From NCBI RefSeq assembly GCF_002022665.1, contig NZ_CP019788.1, positions 1,137,501 to 1,201,500 of the forward strand: DNA of 64,000 bases, read 5' to 3'. Positions 1 to 8,106 of the stretch are shown one piece after another; within the stretch, counting starts at the first letter, position 1, and each line of letters opens with the position of its first letter. Position numbers and translations under genes: made by a program. Source of the stretch: Bartonella sp. JB63. GTDB taxonomy: Bacteria; Pseudomonadota; Alphaproteobacteria; Rhizobiales; Rhizobiaceae. The notes below the pieces were generated by a model, which worked only from the letters and a program-made list of their open reading frames with translations, was not told where the DNA came from and made no database searches.

Positions 1-1
1 A

Positions 2-1108
2 ATTGCAAAAATATTAGCTAAATTGAATCGTTCAAATACACTCAAAGCAGGAAGCCTTTTACGCATTGGAATTGTTACACAACAGGGTGAAGAAGATCAT
101 CTTGTACGGGCAAGTATTTATCAAGGAATGAATCATATTATCACAATTGCCCTCAATGATGACAACCAATTTGTTGTAAGTACAGAACCAGAAATGTCGC
201 ATGTGCTTAAAACTGCATTTGAAAAAGGTCAGCCTCATTCTTATGTTAATATGGCACAATTACCAACGGTCTATGATGCAATCTATCAAGCTGTTCTCAG
301 TCATAACATGTCACAATCTCTTTCACAGCATCTTATTCGTTTGCTTGCAATGAATATTGATATGAAAAGCCGCATCACACCAACTGATCAGCTTGAAATA
401 TTTTACGCTGTTCCCAAACAACAAAATACTGAAAAAAACAATAAGAGCACAAAAAATGGCATGCTGCTGCAAACTGCATCCTCTCCTGCAGATCCTGAAA
501 TCCGTTATATAAGTGCAACTTTTGGCAGTGTTACTTATAAATATTACCGTTACCAATCCAAAAATAGCGGAGCCGATTATTATGATTCAGAAGGCAAAAG
601 TTCAAAGCCTTTTTTACTGCGAAAACCGATTCCTAATGGCATTTTTGGTTCTCCTTTTGGTCCACGGAAGCACCCTATTTTAGGCTATGTGCGCATGCAT
701 ACAGGTGTTGATTGGGTTGCTCCAAAAGGATCACCCATCATTGCCGTTGGAGATGGTGTAGTAACAAAAGTTGGGGTAGTTAGCGGTTATGGAAACCATA
801 CAGAAATTAAACATGCTAATGGCTATGTTAGTAGTTATTCACACCAAAATAATCATGCCGCAAATATTAAACCAGGTGTCAAAGTACGACAAGGACAAAT
901 CATTGGATATGTTGGATCGACCGGTCTTGCAACTGGACCTCACTGTCATTTTGAAATCGTTGTTAATGGTAAAAAAGTTGATCCTATGCGTATTCGTTTG
1001 CCTGATAGCAAATCTTTAAAAGATCAAGATCTGCAAACATTCTTGAAAGAAAAAAAGAATATTGACGCTTTAATATACAGTGTAACACAACCAGAAAATG
1101 CGTCTTAA
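2..1108 (+). CDS. M23 family metallopeptidase, 5' end outside the window
   Basis: Murein DD-endopeptidase of the LytM/M23 type, expected to cut peptide cross-links of peptidoglycan in the periplasm. The reading frame is open to the left edge of the window without a stop, so the N-terminus, including any membrane anchor or signal peptide, is missing. The C-terminal half holds the complete peptidase domain: HTGVD supplies the first zinc ligands (His and Asp), a SYSH motif follows, and HCH gives the catalytic/zinc histidines about 80 residues after HTGVD. The part before the domain looks like the OapA/LysM-like linker region of large M23 proteins. The gene ends 256 bp before the convergent histidine kinase gene. 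Family assignment is firm. The specific substrate is unknown. Confidence 0.9.
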   Translation: MAKILAKLNRSNTLKAGSLLRIGIVTQQGEEDHLVRASIYQGMNHIITIALNDDNQFVVSTEPEMSHVLKTAFEKGQPHSYVNMAQLPTVYDAIYQAVLSHNMSQSLSQHLIRLLAMNIDMKSRITPTDQLEIFYAVPKQQNTEKNNKSTKNGMLLQTASSPADPEIRYISATFGSVTYKYYRYQSKNSGADYYDSEGKSSKPFLLRKPIPNGIFGSPFGPRKHPILGYVRMHTGVDWVAPKGSPIIAVGDGVVTKVGVVSGYGNHTEIKHANGYVSSYSHQNNHAANIKPGVKVRQGQIIGYVGSTGLATGPHCHFEIVVNGKKVDPMRIRLPDSKSLKDQDLQTFLKEKKNIDALIYSVTQPENAS

Positions 1109-1364
1109 TTCTATTTAGAAAAGCGTTAGACAGACTTTTGGGAGTGCAATAAATTCCCCATTGCGTTTTCAACCTTTGCATGAGAATCTTAGCGAGCTAT
1201 TATTTTTGAATAATTATAATTCCTTGGAACTTTTTTAGCTTTAAATTTCCTAATTTTTATAGAGGGTTTTGTTAAAAATTCAGTTCTTTTATCAATGAAA
1301 TTTTTCACCATGAAATACTTTTCGATAATTTTTCGAAGAAAAGATGATCCCCTTGCAGAGGATA

Positions 1365-2783
1365 TTAAAGGCGGTCTGAGCAATTTTCTATAAGCTTTGG
1401 TAAAGGGATTATCACCTTTGTTCCTCCTAATTTAGATGTTTCAAATAGTGATTTTTCCCCAAATTGCATACAAAGTTGTTCTACAACCAAACTGCCAAGT
1501 CCTGTTTTTAGCTCTTCATTTTGACCGCACATCCCCACACCATCATCTTCAACGATTAGCGCCATTTTTCCATTATTCTGAGGTCCACAAGAAATATAAA
1601 TATTCCCACGGCGCTTATCAGGAAAAGCATGTTTTAAAGAATTTGTGAGCAATTCACCGAGAATAATTCCAAGCGTTGTAGCATCTCTTGAAGATAATTG
1701 ACAATCTTTAAAATCCGTATGAATAGTGATATTTTCTCGTAATTCAAATGGTATAGCCAATTCGACATCATGTACAACCAAATTGAGAAAATCCGCCAAT
1801 AATGTCGTTTCCATATCATCACTCAAACGCAAACGCCGATGCGCTGCTGATATTGTTTGAATGCGATCGCGAGCTGCTCCTAAAACAGCGCGAACTTCTT
1901 CATTCTTGCTTCGATTTAATTGCAAACCAAGCAAAGAAGAAACCGTACCAAGAGAATTGCCAATGCGATGGCTCGCATCTTGTAACAACATTTCAACACG
2001 ACAGCGTTCTTTTTCAGCATAATTCCTTGCTTTTTCCAATTCCTGTGTTCGTTCCTTCACACGGGCTTCAAGAGCTGTATTCTCGCTATGAAGCAGTAAC
2101 TGATAAGTCTTTAAAGACCGAATATCGCACCGAAAACGGTTAATAACAAAATAGGCAGAAACAAAAGTGCTCACAACGGAAATAATTGCCGCTAAAGTTA
2201 AAGCAGCACGCATAAGCGCTATATCTTCGCGTTTTTTTTGTCGTTCAATATCATCTCCATCGATAAAATCAGTCATTAATTGAGCCAAACGCGTAATTTG
2301 GCTCGCCTTAATTTCAGGAAAAAAGGAGGGAAGAATAGATTGATCTGGAGATGAATCAAGAGCAACCATATGATCCTTCATAACTGCTATACGTGCTTTG
2401 ACCTCTTTTTTAAAAGCTGTAAACCACGTATACCATTGCGAATGAGAGTGAACAAGCAGGGCAATATAATTGAGAATATCATCCAAATGAAGAACCGCCT
2501 TCTCAAAGCGGATTTTATCTTCCAACCGACGACTTTTTTCGTAACTTCGATTTGCTGCAGCCATATCGACTAAACCAATAAGCACTAAATCTGCTTGTTC
2601 ACGCAGTTCTGAACTTGTGTTTAACTGTGCGACTTCCCGATCAACAGCACTGGACAATAAAATAATAAAGGTCGAAGCCAAAAGAGCCATAAAAAGAGAA
2701 ATAATAATTGCTCCCCATCGCCAACGTGATGTCGTTGAATCAGAAATGGATATTTTAGGAGACAAATTCGTCTTTATTATCAT
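1365..2783 (-). CDS. membrane sensor histidine kinase, HWE/HisKA_2 family with CHASE3-like sensor
   Basis: Sensor kinase of 472 residues. Transmembrane segments at about 22-45 and 191-213 enclose a helical periplasmic domain of CHASE3-like size. A coiled linker follows, then a HisKA_2-type phosphoacceptor box (ASHRIGN, His272) and an ATPase domain with N box near 381 (ELLTNSLKHAF), DDGVG near 413 and GLG near 428. Kinases of this type usually phosphorylate PhyR-like regulators or single-domain receivers in the alphaproteobacterial general stress response. It lies downstream of ecfG-nepR and on the same strand, so it may feed the PhyR switch next door. That link is inferred from position. The signal is unknown. 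Confidence 0.88.
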   Translation of the reverse strand: MIIKTNLSPKISISDSTTSRWRWGAIIISLFMALLASTFIILLSSAVDREVAQLNTSSELREQADLVLIGLVDMAAANRSYEKSRRLEDKIRFEKAVLHLDDILNYIALLVHSHSQWYTWFTAFKKEVKARIAVMKDHMVALDSSPDQSILPSFFPEIKASQITRLAQLMTDFIDGDDIERQKKREDIALMRAALTLAAIISVVSTFVSAYFVINRFRCDIRSLKTYQLLLHSENTALEARVKERTQELEKARNYAEKERCRVEMLLQDASHRIGNSLGTVSSLLGLQLNRSKNEEVRAVLGAARDRIQTISAAHRRLRLSDDMETTLLADFLNLVVHDVELAIPFELRENITIHTDFKDCQLSSRDATTLGIILGELLTNSLKHAFPDKRRGNIYISCGPQNNGKMALIVEDDGVGMCGQNEELKTGLGSLVVEQLCMQFGEKSLFETSKLGGTKVIIPLPKLIENCSDRL

Positions 2784-2894
2784 ATATTTTCCATCAATGA
2801 ACTCAACAACCAGAACTCTTTAACCTATAGAAGAATTGTTTTATTTTTTTACAGCAAAGGAAAATGATCATCTTCTTCATCTCAGTTTTTTCTC

Positions 2895-2912
2895 TTGTCC
2901 CTATAAGGACAA
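2895..2912. terminator. hairpin downstream of ecfG, possible terminator
   Basis: TTGTCC and GGACAA form a perfect 6-bp stem around a 6-nt loop, about 100 bp past the ecfG stop on its transcript side. The minus-strand copy is followed by an A-rich stretch rather than a U-tract, so it is weak as an intrinsic terminator. A second, AT-rich stem sits just upstream at about 2946-2983. Confidence 0.3.
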
Positions 2913-3008
2913 AGATAAAAAGACTTTAGATACCCTCAAAATTTTTATTTCCTCTAGTCTCTATAACGAGAATAAAAACACTTTTCTTACTCATAATTAT
3001 TTATTCTT

Positions 3009-3563
3009 TTAATCACTAAAAGAACACAAGATAGTTCCAGCTGAATAAAGATCAGGACCATAATCGCATTCACCATTTACTTGAAGAAGCTCCTGCAAAC
3101 GATTGCGTGCACGACTTACGCGGCTTTTAATTGTTCCAACAGCGCAATTGCAAATAGCTGCTGCATCTTCATAAGAAAAACCAGATGCACCAATTAAAAT
3201 AATTGCCTCTCTCTGTTCAGCTGATAAGGTGCTTAAAGCTTTTTTAAAATCCTGTAAATCGAGCAGCCCATATTGAGAAGGATGAATAGCCATATTTTGA
3301 GTGAAAGTGCCATCACTATCTTGCACTTCTCTTCCTCTTTTCCGCATTTGACTGTAAAATTCATTGCGCAAAATCGTAAAAAGCCATGCCTTTATATTGG
3401 TTCCTATTTCAAAACTTTCCTGCTTAGCCCATGCTTTCATAAGCGTATCTTGCACTAAATCCTCGGCTTTATGGTGTTTGCCACTTAAAGAAACAGCAAA
3501 AGCACGCAAAGCTGGCAAAACTAAAAGCAATTCTTGTTTAAAATCTTTTGAGCTACGTGTCAT
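3009..3563 (-). CDS. ecfG: ECF sigma factor, EcfG type, of the general stress response
   Basis: Sigma factor of 184 residues with sigma-70 region 2 (AEDLVQDTLMKAW, near residues 33-45) and region 4 (STLSAEQREAI through TIKSRVSRARNRL). This is the EcfG/RpoE subgroup found in Rhizobiales, which directs RNA polymerase to GGAAC-N16/17-cGTT promoters. It overlaps the nepR gene by 4 bp (ATGA), the usual arrangement for translational coupling of sigma factor and its anti-sigma factor. The divergent gene is phyR. The locus order nepR-ecfG divergent from phyR is the classical one, which makes the identification strong. A candidate target promoter lies at 5784-5809. Confidence 0.95.
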   Translation of the reverse strand: MTRSSKDFKQELLLVLPALRAFAVSLSGKHHKAEDLVQDTLMKAWAKQESFEIGTNIKAWLFTILRNEFYSQMRKRGREVQDSDGTFTQNMAIHPSQYGLLDLQDFKKALSTLSAEQREAIILIGASGFSYEDAAAICNCAVGTIKSRVSRARNRLQELLQVNGECDYGPDLYSAGTILCSFSD

Positions 3564-3775
3564 AAGAGATCAAACCTTTTTTCTTCTCGATAAAAGCTAT
3601 CTTGTTCTGCCTGTTCCAGTCTGTCCAAAAGTTCTAATAAATGCAGGGGAAGCGGCTCTTCTTGAATTTGCATATAAAATTGCCGCAATTTCAGTGCTAT
3701 TTCATTATTTGCTCCGAGAAGATCATCTTCAAACACAAAATAATCGGTGAGATTTTTTTCACCAAAGTTGTTCAT
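3560..3775 (-). CDS. nepR: anti-sigma factor NepR
   Basis: Small 71-residue protein. Residues about 26-55 match the NepR core (IALKLRQFY, then EEPLPLHLLELLDRL, compared with the family pattern LR-lY-EPvPdrfldLL-kL). NepR holds EcfG inactive and releases it when phosphorylated PhyR binds NepR through its sigma-like domain. The N-terminal 25 residues are acidic and variable, as in other NepR proteins. It overlaps ecfG by 4 bp and is transcribed away from phyR. Confidence 0.93.
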   Translation of the reverse strand: MNNFGEKNLTDYFVFEDDLLGANNEIALKLRQFYMQIQEEPLPLHLLELLDRLEQAEQDSFYREEKRFDLL

Positions 3776-3848
3776 TTTTTAGCCCTTTAATCTATATAAT
3801 AGTATTAGAAGATTTTTTCTCTTTAAAGTTGTAAATATAGCATCCCTT

Positions 3849-3880
3849 AAAAAGTTCCATACTGAAAGCAGGAACTTTTT
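3849..3880. promoter_or_regulatory. inverted repeat with divergent GGAAC elements between nepR and phyR
   Basis: Ten-base arms AAAAAGTTCC and GGAACTTTTT are perfect complements separated by 12 nt. Each arm ends in GGAAC, the -35 core of EcfG promoters, one pointing to phyR and one to nepR. On the phyR side GATT follows after 16 nt, a poor match to the cGTT -10 element. On the nepR side no GTT is seen at the right distance. It could be a pair of divergent EcfG promoters or an operator. Confidence 0.45.
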
Positions 3881-3940
3881 TATCTGAGAGGGATTTTAAG
3901 AAATTTAAAGTACTTTCAAAGACTGAAGGAGTTATCAATC

Positions 3941-4735
3941 ATGTCATTATCAACACGCATTGCCCCTCATCTTCCTTATCTTAGACGCTTTGCCCGATCC
4001 ATCACAGGAAGCCAAACTTCTGGTGATGCCTATGTCGCTGCTATGTTAGAAGCGCTTATTGTTGATCTTTCCATTTTTCCACAAGCCTCCAGTGATAGGA
4101 TTGGAGTTTATCAACTTTTCTGTCATCTTTTTGATCAAACCACACCCAATATTGCAGAACCATTGCCACAATTTGGTTTTGAACAAAAAGCCTGTACTCA
4201 ATTATCCTATCTAACTCCCCGCGCACGACAAGCTTTTTTACTCATTGCTGTTGAAGGATTTAATGAAGGTGAAGCGGGAGAAATCATGAAAATTGATTCA
4301 CAAAAGTTTCATCAACTCCTCAACCAAGCTTCTTTTGATATCTCTCAACAAATCGCAACACAAGTAATGATTATTGAGGATGAACCTCTGATTGCAATGG
4401 ATATTGAACAAATGGTAGAAAGTCTTGGGCATAAAGTGATAGGAATTGCACGAACGCATGATGAAGCTGTTATGATGTATCATCAAAAAAAACCGCGCCT
4501 AATTTTAGCCGATATTCAATTAGCCGATAACAGTTCTGGCATTGACGCAGTCAACGATATCTTAAAAAATGATTGTATCCCGGTAATTTTTATCACGGCT
4601 TTTCCTGAAAGATTGCTCACCGGAGAGCGTCCGGAACCAACTTTTTTAGTCACTAAACCCTTTAATCCTGATATGGTAAAAGCTCTTATCTCGCAAGCTT
4701 TGTTTTTTCAAGAGAATGCATCCAAAGCTGCCTAA
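3941..4735 (+). CDS. phyR: response regulator PhyR, anti-anti-sigma factor
   Basis: Protein of 264 residues with two parts. Residues 1-135 form an EcfG-like sigma domain (region 2 and 4 helices, no DNA-binding role). Residues 141-255 form a receiver domain with acidic pair Glu146/Asp147, phosphoacceptor Asp191 (ADIQL), Thr219 and Lys239. Phosphorylation exposes the sigma-like domain, which sequesters NepR and frees EcfG. All key receiver residues are present. The next gene, an HWE kinase, starts 14 bp downstream and is probably co-transcribed, so kinase and regulator form one unit. A GAAGGAG-type ribosome site precedes the ATG. Confidence 0.96.
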   Translation: MSLSTRIAPHLPYLRRFARSITGSQTSGDAYVAAMLEALIVDLSIFPQASSDRIGVYQLFCHLFDQTTPNIAEPLPQFGFEQKACTQLSYLTPRARQAFLLIAVEGFNEGEAGEIMKIDSQKFHQLLNQASFDISQQIATQVMIIEDEPLIAMDIEQMVESLGHKVIGIARTHDEAVMMYHQKKPRLILADIQLADNSSGIDAVNDILKNDCIPVIFITAFPERLLTGERPEPTFLVTKPFNPDMVKALISQALFFQENASKAA

Positions 4736-4749
4736 CAGAAGGCAACGAT

Positions 4750-5766
4750 TTGATTATGTTCGTTCCCCCTTCAAACATATCTATTGATAGATCACACCTC
4801 AGCGCTTTAATGCAAGCAATCCGCGGTGCTGATATTTGTGTTTTATATCAGACAACAAATCTGATTTATTTATGGGCAGAAAACCTGCCTAAACCTTTGC
4901 AAAGCAAATGGCGAATTGGATGTCGTGATAGTGATTTTTTCTCGATCGATCTTGCTGATAATATGGAAACCATCAAGCTTCAGGTTTTATCAACAGGACA
5001 AACACAAACTATTGAAGCACGGTTTGAAGATACCGCTAAACAAACGATTTGGTACAAATTTTCTATTGATTGCCATCGGAATGAAAACGGAAAAATCATT
5101 GGTATCATCACCACAGGCGTTGATATTTCAGGTCTACGCCGTCGCGAACAAGTACTTAAAATATTACTGCGAGAAGTAAGCCACCGTTCTAAAAATCTTT
5201 TAGCGATTATCCAAAGTATTGCAACTCAAACTGCGCGCTATACAGAATCATTGCAAACTTTTTTAAGAAAATTTCAGGGACGTCTTCATTCTCTTTCCCA
5301 TTCCCAAGATCTGATTACTGAATCTGACTGGCGCGGCGCTCAATTTCGTGAATTGGTACAAACACAAATTTTAAACTATTTAGTAAAAGAAACGGAGCGT
5401 TTTTCTATTAAGGGTGTAGACCCTTATCTTTTTCCAAATGCAGTTTTGCATATTGGATTAGCTTTTCATGAATTAATTATTAATTCGCTTTCTTTTGGCG
5501 CTTTATCACAAGAAGAAGGTAATGTCTCTATTACTTGCACGGTCAGCACAATAGGCGAAGGAAAAACGCAACTTTTTATTACATGGAGTGAAGAATTTAA
5601 AAAGAAAATCTTTCTTCCTGGGCATAAGAAAGCCTGTTTTGGAAATACCGTTTTGGACAAAATTGTTCCTATTGCAGTTGATGGTTCAGCTTTTTTAAAA
5701 TTGACAGAAGACGGAATGATCTATTGCCTCTCTGTTTCTAATACTTATTTTGATATTTTATCTTAG
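4750..5766 (+). CDS. HWE-family sensor histidine kinase with PAS domain, PhyR partner
   Basis: Soluble kinase of 338 residues without membrane segments. A PAS-like domain covers about residues 20-128 (ending TTGVDISGLRRRE). The phosphoacceptor box EVSHRSKNLL has His145. The ATPase part has the N box HELIINSLSFGAL near 240 and the WSE motif near 279 that gives the HWE family its name. The G2 region is short, as in this family. The TTG at 4750 is favoured because AGAAGG lies 7 nt upstream. The in-frame ATG at 4756 is the alternative. Lying 14 bp after phyR, it is the likely cognate kinase or a modulating kinase/phosphatase of PhyR. The stimulus cannot be read from sequence. Confidence 0.9.
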   Translation: MIMFVPPSNISIDRSHLSALMQAIRGADICVLYQTTNLIYLWAENLPKPLQSKWRIGCRDSDFFSIDLADNMETIKLQVLSTGQTQTIEARFEDTAKQTIWYKFSIDCHRNENGKIIGIITTGVDISGLRRREQVLKILLREVSHRSKNLLAIIQSIATQTARYTESLQTFLRKFQGRLHSLSHSQDLITESDWRGAQFRELVQTQILNYLVKETERFSIKGVDPYLFPNAVLHIGLAFHELIINSLSFGALSQEEGNVSITCTVSTIGEGKTQLFITWSEEFKKKIFLPGHKKACFGNTVLDKIVPIAVDGSAFLKLTEDGMIYCLSVSNTYFDILS

Positions 5767-5783
5767 AAAGAAAGCGGTATTAT

Positions 5784-5809
5784 GGAACAAAAATCCTTTG
5801 AGATTGTTT
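5784..5809 (+). promoter_or_regulatory. EcfG-dependent promoter candidate
   Basis: GGAAC at 5784-5788 is followed after 17 nt by GTTT (5806-5809), matching the GGAAC-N16/17-(c)GTT pattern of EcfG promoters. It lies directly behind the phyR-kinase unit and 67 bp before the small gene at 5876, so that gene is probably part of the general stress regulon. Confidence 0.55.
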
Positions 5810-5839
5810 AGAATCTAAAGAAGCTACCTTCTAAACAAT
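5803..5839. repeat. 11-bp perfect inverted repeat behind the PhyR kinase gene
   Basis: ATTGTTTAGAA and TTCTAAACAAT are separated by 15 nt and extendable to 13 bp with one G-U pair. It overlaps the -10 part of the EcfG-type promoter. It could end the upstream transcript, fold at the 5' end of the next one, or bind a protein. There is no U-tract. Confidence 0.5.
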
Positions 5840-5875
5840 TTCTCAACAATCTCTATTTTATTCGGATAGTATATT

Positions 5876-6169
5876 ATGAGTCCTTTTATTGCTGTTCTCT
5901 TACTGGTTTCATGCACAGATGATTTTAATAGTTGTTATTCCAATGACACCATGGTTAAAATTTATCCTACAACACAGACATGTGAACAGAAAATTATGCC
6001 TTTAATTAAAAAATTTACTTCTCATGGGGAGCAAATCTTTGCTCAATGCGCAAAGATCTCTGCCAATATAAAAAAACAAAAAGTCACCCTTAGCTGGTCT
6101 GTAACAAACAAAGGCGATTTTTTTCTTAAAAAACAAAACACCGATGATGACATGCATGCAACACCCTAA
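5876..6169 (+). CDS. small secreted Cys-containing protein of unknown function
   Basis: Protein of 97 residues. The first 13 residues (MSPFIAVLLLVSC) form a short hydrophobic signal that ends in a lipobox-like LVSC. Four cysteines at about 13, 20, 36 and 58 could form disulfides outside the cytoplasm. The rest is basic and polar, with a TCEQKIMPLIKKF stretch near residue 35. No family is recognised with certainty. The position behind an EcfG-type promoter and next to the stress-response genes suggests stress-induced expression, which is inference. Confidence 0.7.
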   Translation: MSPFIAVLLLVSCTDDFNSCYSNDTMVKIYPTTQTCEQKIMPLIKKFTSHGEQIFAQCAKISANIKKQKVTLSWSVTNKGDFFLKKQNTDDDMHATP

Positions 6170-6297
6170 CAAAGTATGTAAAACCGTTCTGTCCTCTTCC
6201 AAAAATCTTCCCATTGAACAACAATAATTAAAAGTATACATTTAGTTAAATTTAAAAAAAATCAACAGCCTATTAAATAATAGCGAGGCATAAACCA

Positions 6298-6732
6298 ATG
6301 TATGATCCCCAAGCTCAATATAGTGAGCTCTGCGTTCTTCCCTCAGATGTACCATTAGATCCTGCTGTGGAACGGGTGAGAAAAAAATTGATGCGTTTGA
6401 TGATCATTGCCATCTCTATCACGCTTTTGTTAATTCTTGCTGTTTTTGCTGGAGTGATTTATAAAATCATCAAACCTGAAACCAAGCCAAAATTGATACA
6501 TCCTGTATCTTCTCAAAGCGACTCGTTTCCAACAACTTACCACACATTATCTTTGCCTCCAAAAACGCAAATTTTATCGCAAAGCCTCTCCGATCAGAAT
6601 ATTGTCTTAAGACTTTTGACACCAAAAGGACAAACAAAATTTATGATTTATAATTACCACACCGGTGCGCTTCTTTCGGTTTTTTCTGTCAACATTACAA
6701 AAGAAGCACCAACCCCTTCTTCTTTACAATAA
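6298..6732 (+). CDS. single-pass membrane protein, DUF6476-like
   Basis: Protein of 144 residues. A cytoplasmic head of about 33 residues is followed by one strong transmembrane segment (about 34-58), and then a periplasmic or outer part with a small beta-rich module (LPPKTQILSQSLSDQNIVLRL region, then FMIYNYHTGALLSVFSV). This layout fits the alphaproteobacterial DUF6476 family, which has no known function. The family call is from memory of the pattern and is tentative. The gene ends 46 bp before the convergent DUF4167 gene. Confidence 0.7.
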   Translation: MYDPQAQYSELCVLPSDVPLDPAVERVRKKLMRLMIIAISITLLLILAVFAGVIYKIIKPETKPKLIHPVSSQSDSFPTTYHTLSLPPKTQILSQSLSDQNIVLRLLTPKGQTKFMIYNYHTGALLSVFSVNITKEAPTPSSLQ

Positions 6733-6778
6733 ATTTAAAGAATATCATCATATAAAATAAAAAGGCAGTTTAAAATGT

Positions 6779-7483
6779 TTAAGTATTTTCTTCTGCTGAA
6801 GAAGATACACTCCGGCGCCGACGTGGCTTTTTCTGCTCCTTTTCATTTAATAAAGGAAGAGAAATAATCTTTTCCGCTGATGTCATATTTCTTTCAGTAC
6901 CTTCTGAAACGATTGCTGATTGTTCAGAAGACAATGTTTCTGAAACACGTATCTTACGGCGATGTGAAAGACGTCGTGATTGTTTGACAGTTCCAACACC
7001 TTCTTCAATAATTTGCTGTTCTTTCTGATCAACTTGATCGGACCAGGAATTTTGATCCTCTGCACGCTTTTCTTTATCTTTATCTTTTTGCCCATCACCA
7101 TTTTTTAATGGCTGTTCTTGCAGCGATGATCTCCCCTCATTATTACCCCCTTTTACGTTTTCTTCAGCGCTTTTTTCTTCAAATTCTTGCTCATGATTTT
7201 CATCACGTTTATGAAATTGAGACATTTGATCAGCAGCAGCTAAAATAATACGCAAATAATGTTCAGCATGCTGCAGATAATTCTCAGACATAACGCGATC
7301 ACCGGCTCCTTGTGCATCACGAGCAAGACTTATATATTTATCAGCAATTTGCTGAGCATTCCCACGAATTTTAACATCTGGCCCGTTGCTTTCATAATTA
7401 CGAGACAACGGATTAGGACTGCGACGATTGTTATTGTTATTATTATTGCGACCGCGTACGCGTCTATTCTGCTGTGGCCTCAT
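6779..7483 (-). CDS. DUF4167 domain protein
   Basis: Protein of 234 residues with a basic, asparagine-rich N-terminus (RGRNNNNNNNRR) and the DUF4167 core at about residues 35-85 (VKIRGNAQQIADKY, then a helical YLQHAEHYLRII segment). The remaining 150 residues are charged and low in complexity, rich in Glu, Lys and Gln, and end in a KKPRRRRS patch. The basic ends suggest nucleic-acid binding, but no function is established. In other Rhizobiales this gene lies near prmC and clpB. Here clpB is 16 kb away on the far side of the phage-derived cluster. Confidence 0.85.
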   Translation of the reverse strand: MRPQQNRRVRGRNNNNNNNRRSPNPLSRNYESNGPDVKIRGNAQQIADKYISLARDAQGAGDRVMSENYLQHAEHYLRIILAAADQMSQFHKRDENHEQEFEEKSAEENVKGGNNEGRSSLQEQPLKNGDGQKDKDKEKRAEDQNSWSDQVDQKEQQIIEEGVGTVKQSRRLSHRRKIRVSETLSSEQSAIVSEGTERNMTSAEKIISLPLLNEKEQKKPRRRRSVSSSAEENT

Positions 7484-8106
7484 ATTTATCCCTTTTGGAT
7501 CATATCTTTCTTTAAATTCTCTTATCGCATTACTTTTAAATAATGCTAACCCTGTTCAAAATTTATTTATTGAACTATCCCCATTGCACTTAACTTAAAC
7601 GATATCTCTTGATTTCTTAATGAAAGTACTATTCTTTGAAAATTACAAAAACCGTACGGAACACTAAACTCAAAATTCCTTCTTTACTGTAGTAATAGGA
7701 ACCTAGAGATGTTCATAGAAAACGCCAAGTGTTTTTTTTAAAATAAATCATAATTTCGTTAAAAAAAACCATTATATTGTCGAAAAACAACACAAAAACG
7801 CAAATATACACACATTTATTACGGATTTGAAAAGTCATCCTTCTTTTTAATTCATTTTTTCAGATATGAAAGCTCATATTTCTTAACACGACTGCTCAAT
7901 AACAAAGACATCTGACTCTTCATATTTGAAAATATGATCAATTCTTGCCCAAAGAGAGCGTAATGACAATACCCAAGAGTAGAAAAAAGTTCTATAAAAT
8001 GAAGATCCCCACAGAAAATAAATTATAAAGTGATCTTCAAAACAATAATGTTAAACTTTTATAAGAAAAAGAGGTTATAAGTAAAATCCTAAAGAGGGAT
8101 ATTAAC
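7484..8106. other. gene-free interval between DUF4167 and fdhE
   Basis: AT-rich and divergent, so it should hold promoters for both neighbours. No gene, RNA or convincing repeat is visible. Confidence 0.6.

Noticed and set aside
1189..1383. 64-codon frame at the end of the kinase gene
   Set aside because: Overlaps the kinase 3' end, Lys/Ile-rich by base composition, no start signal.
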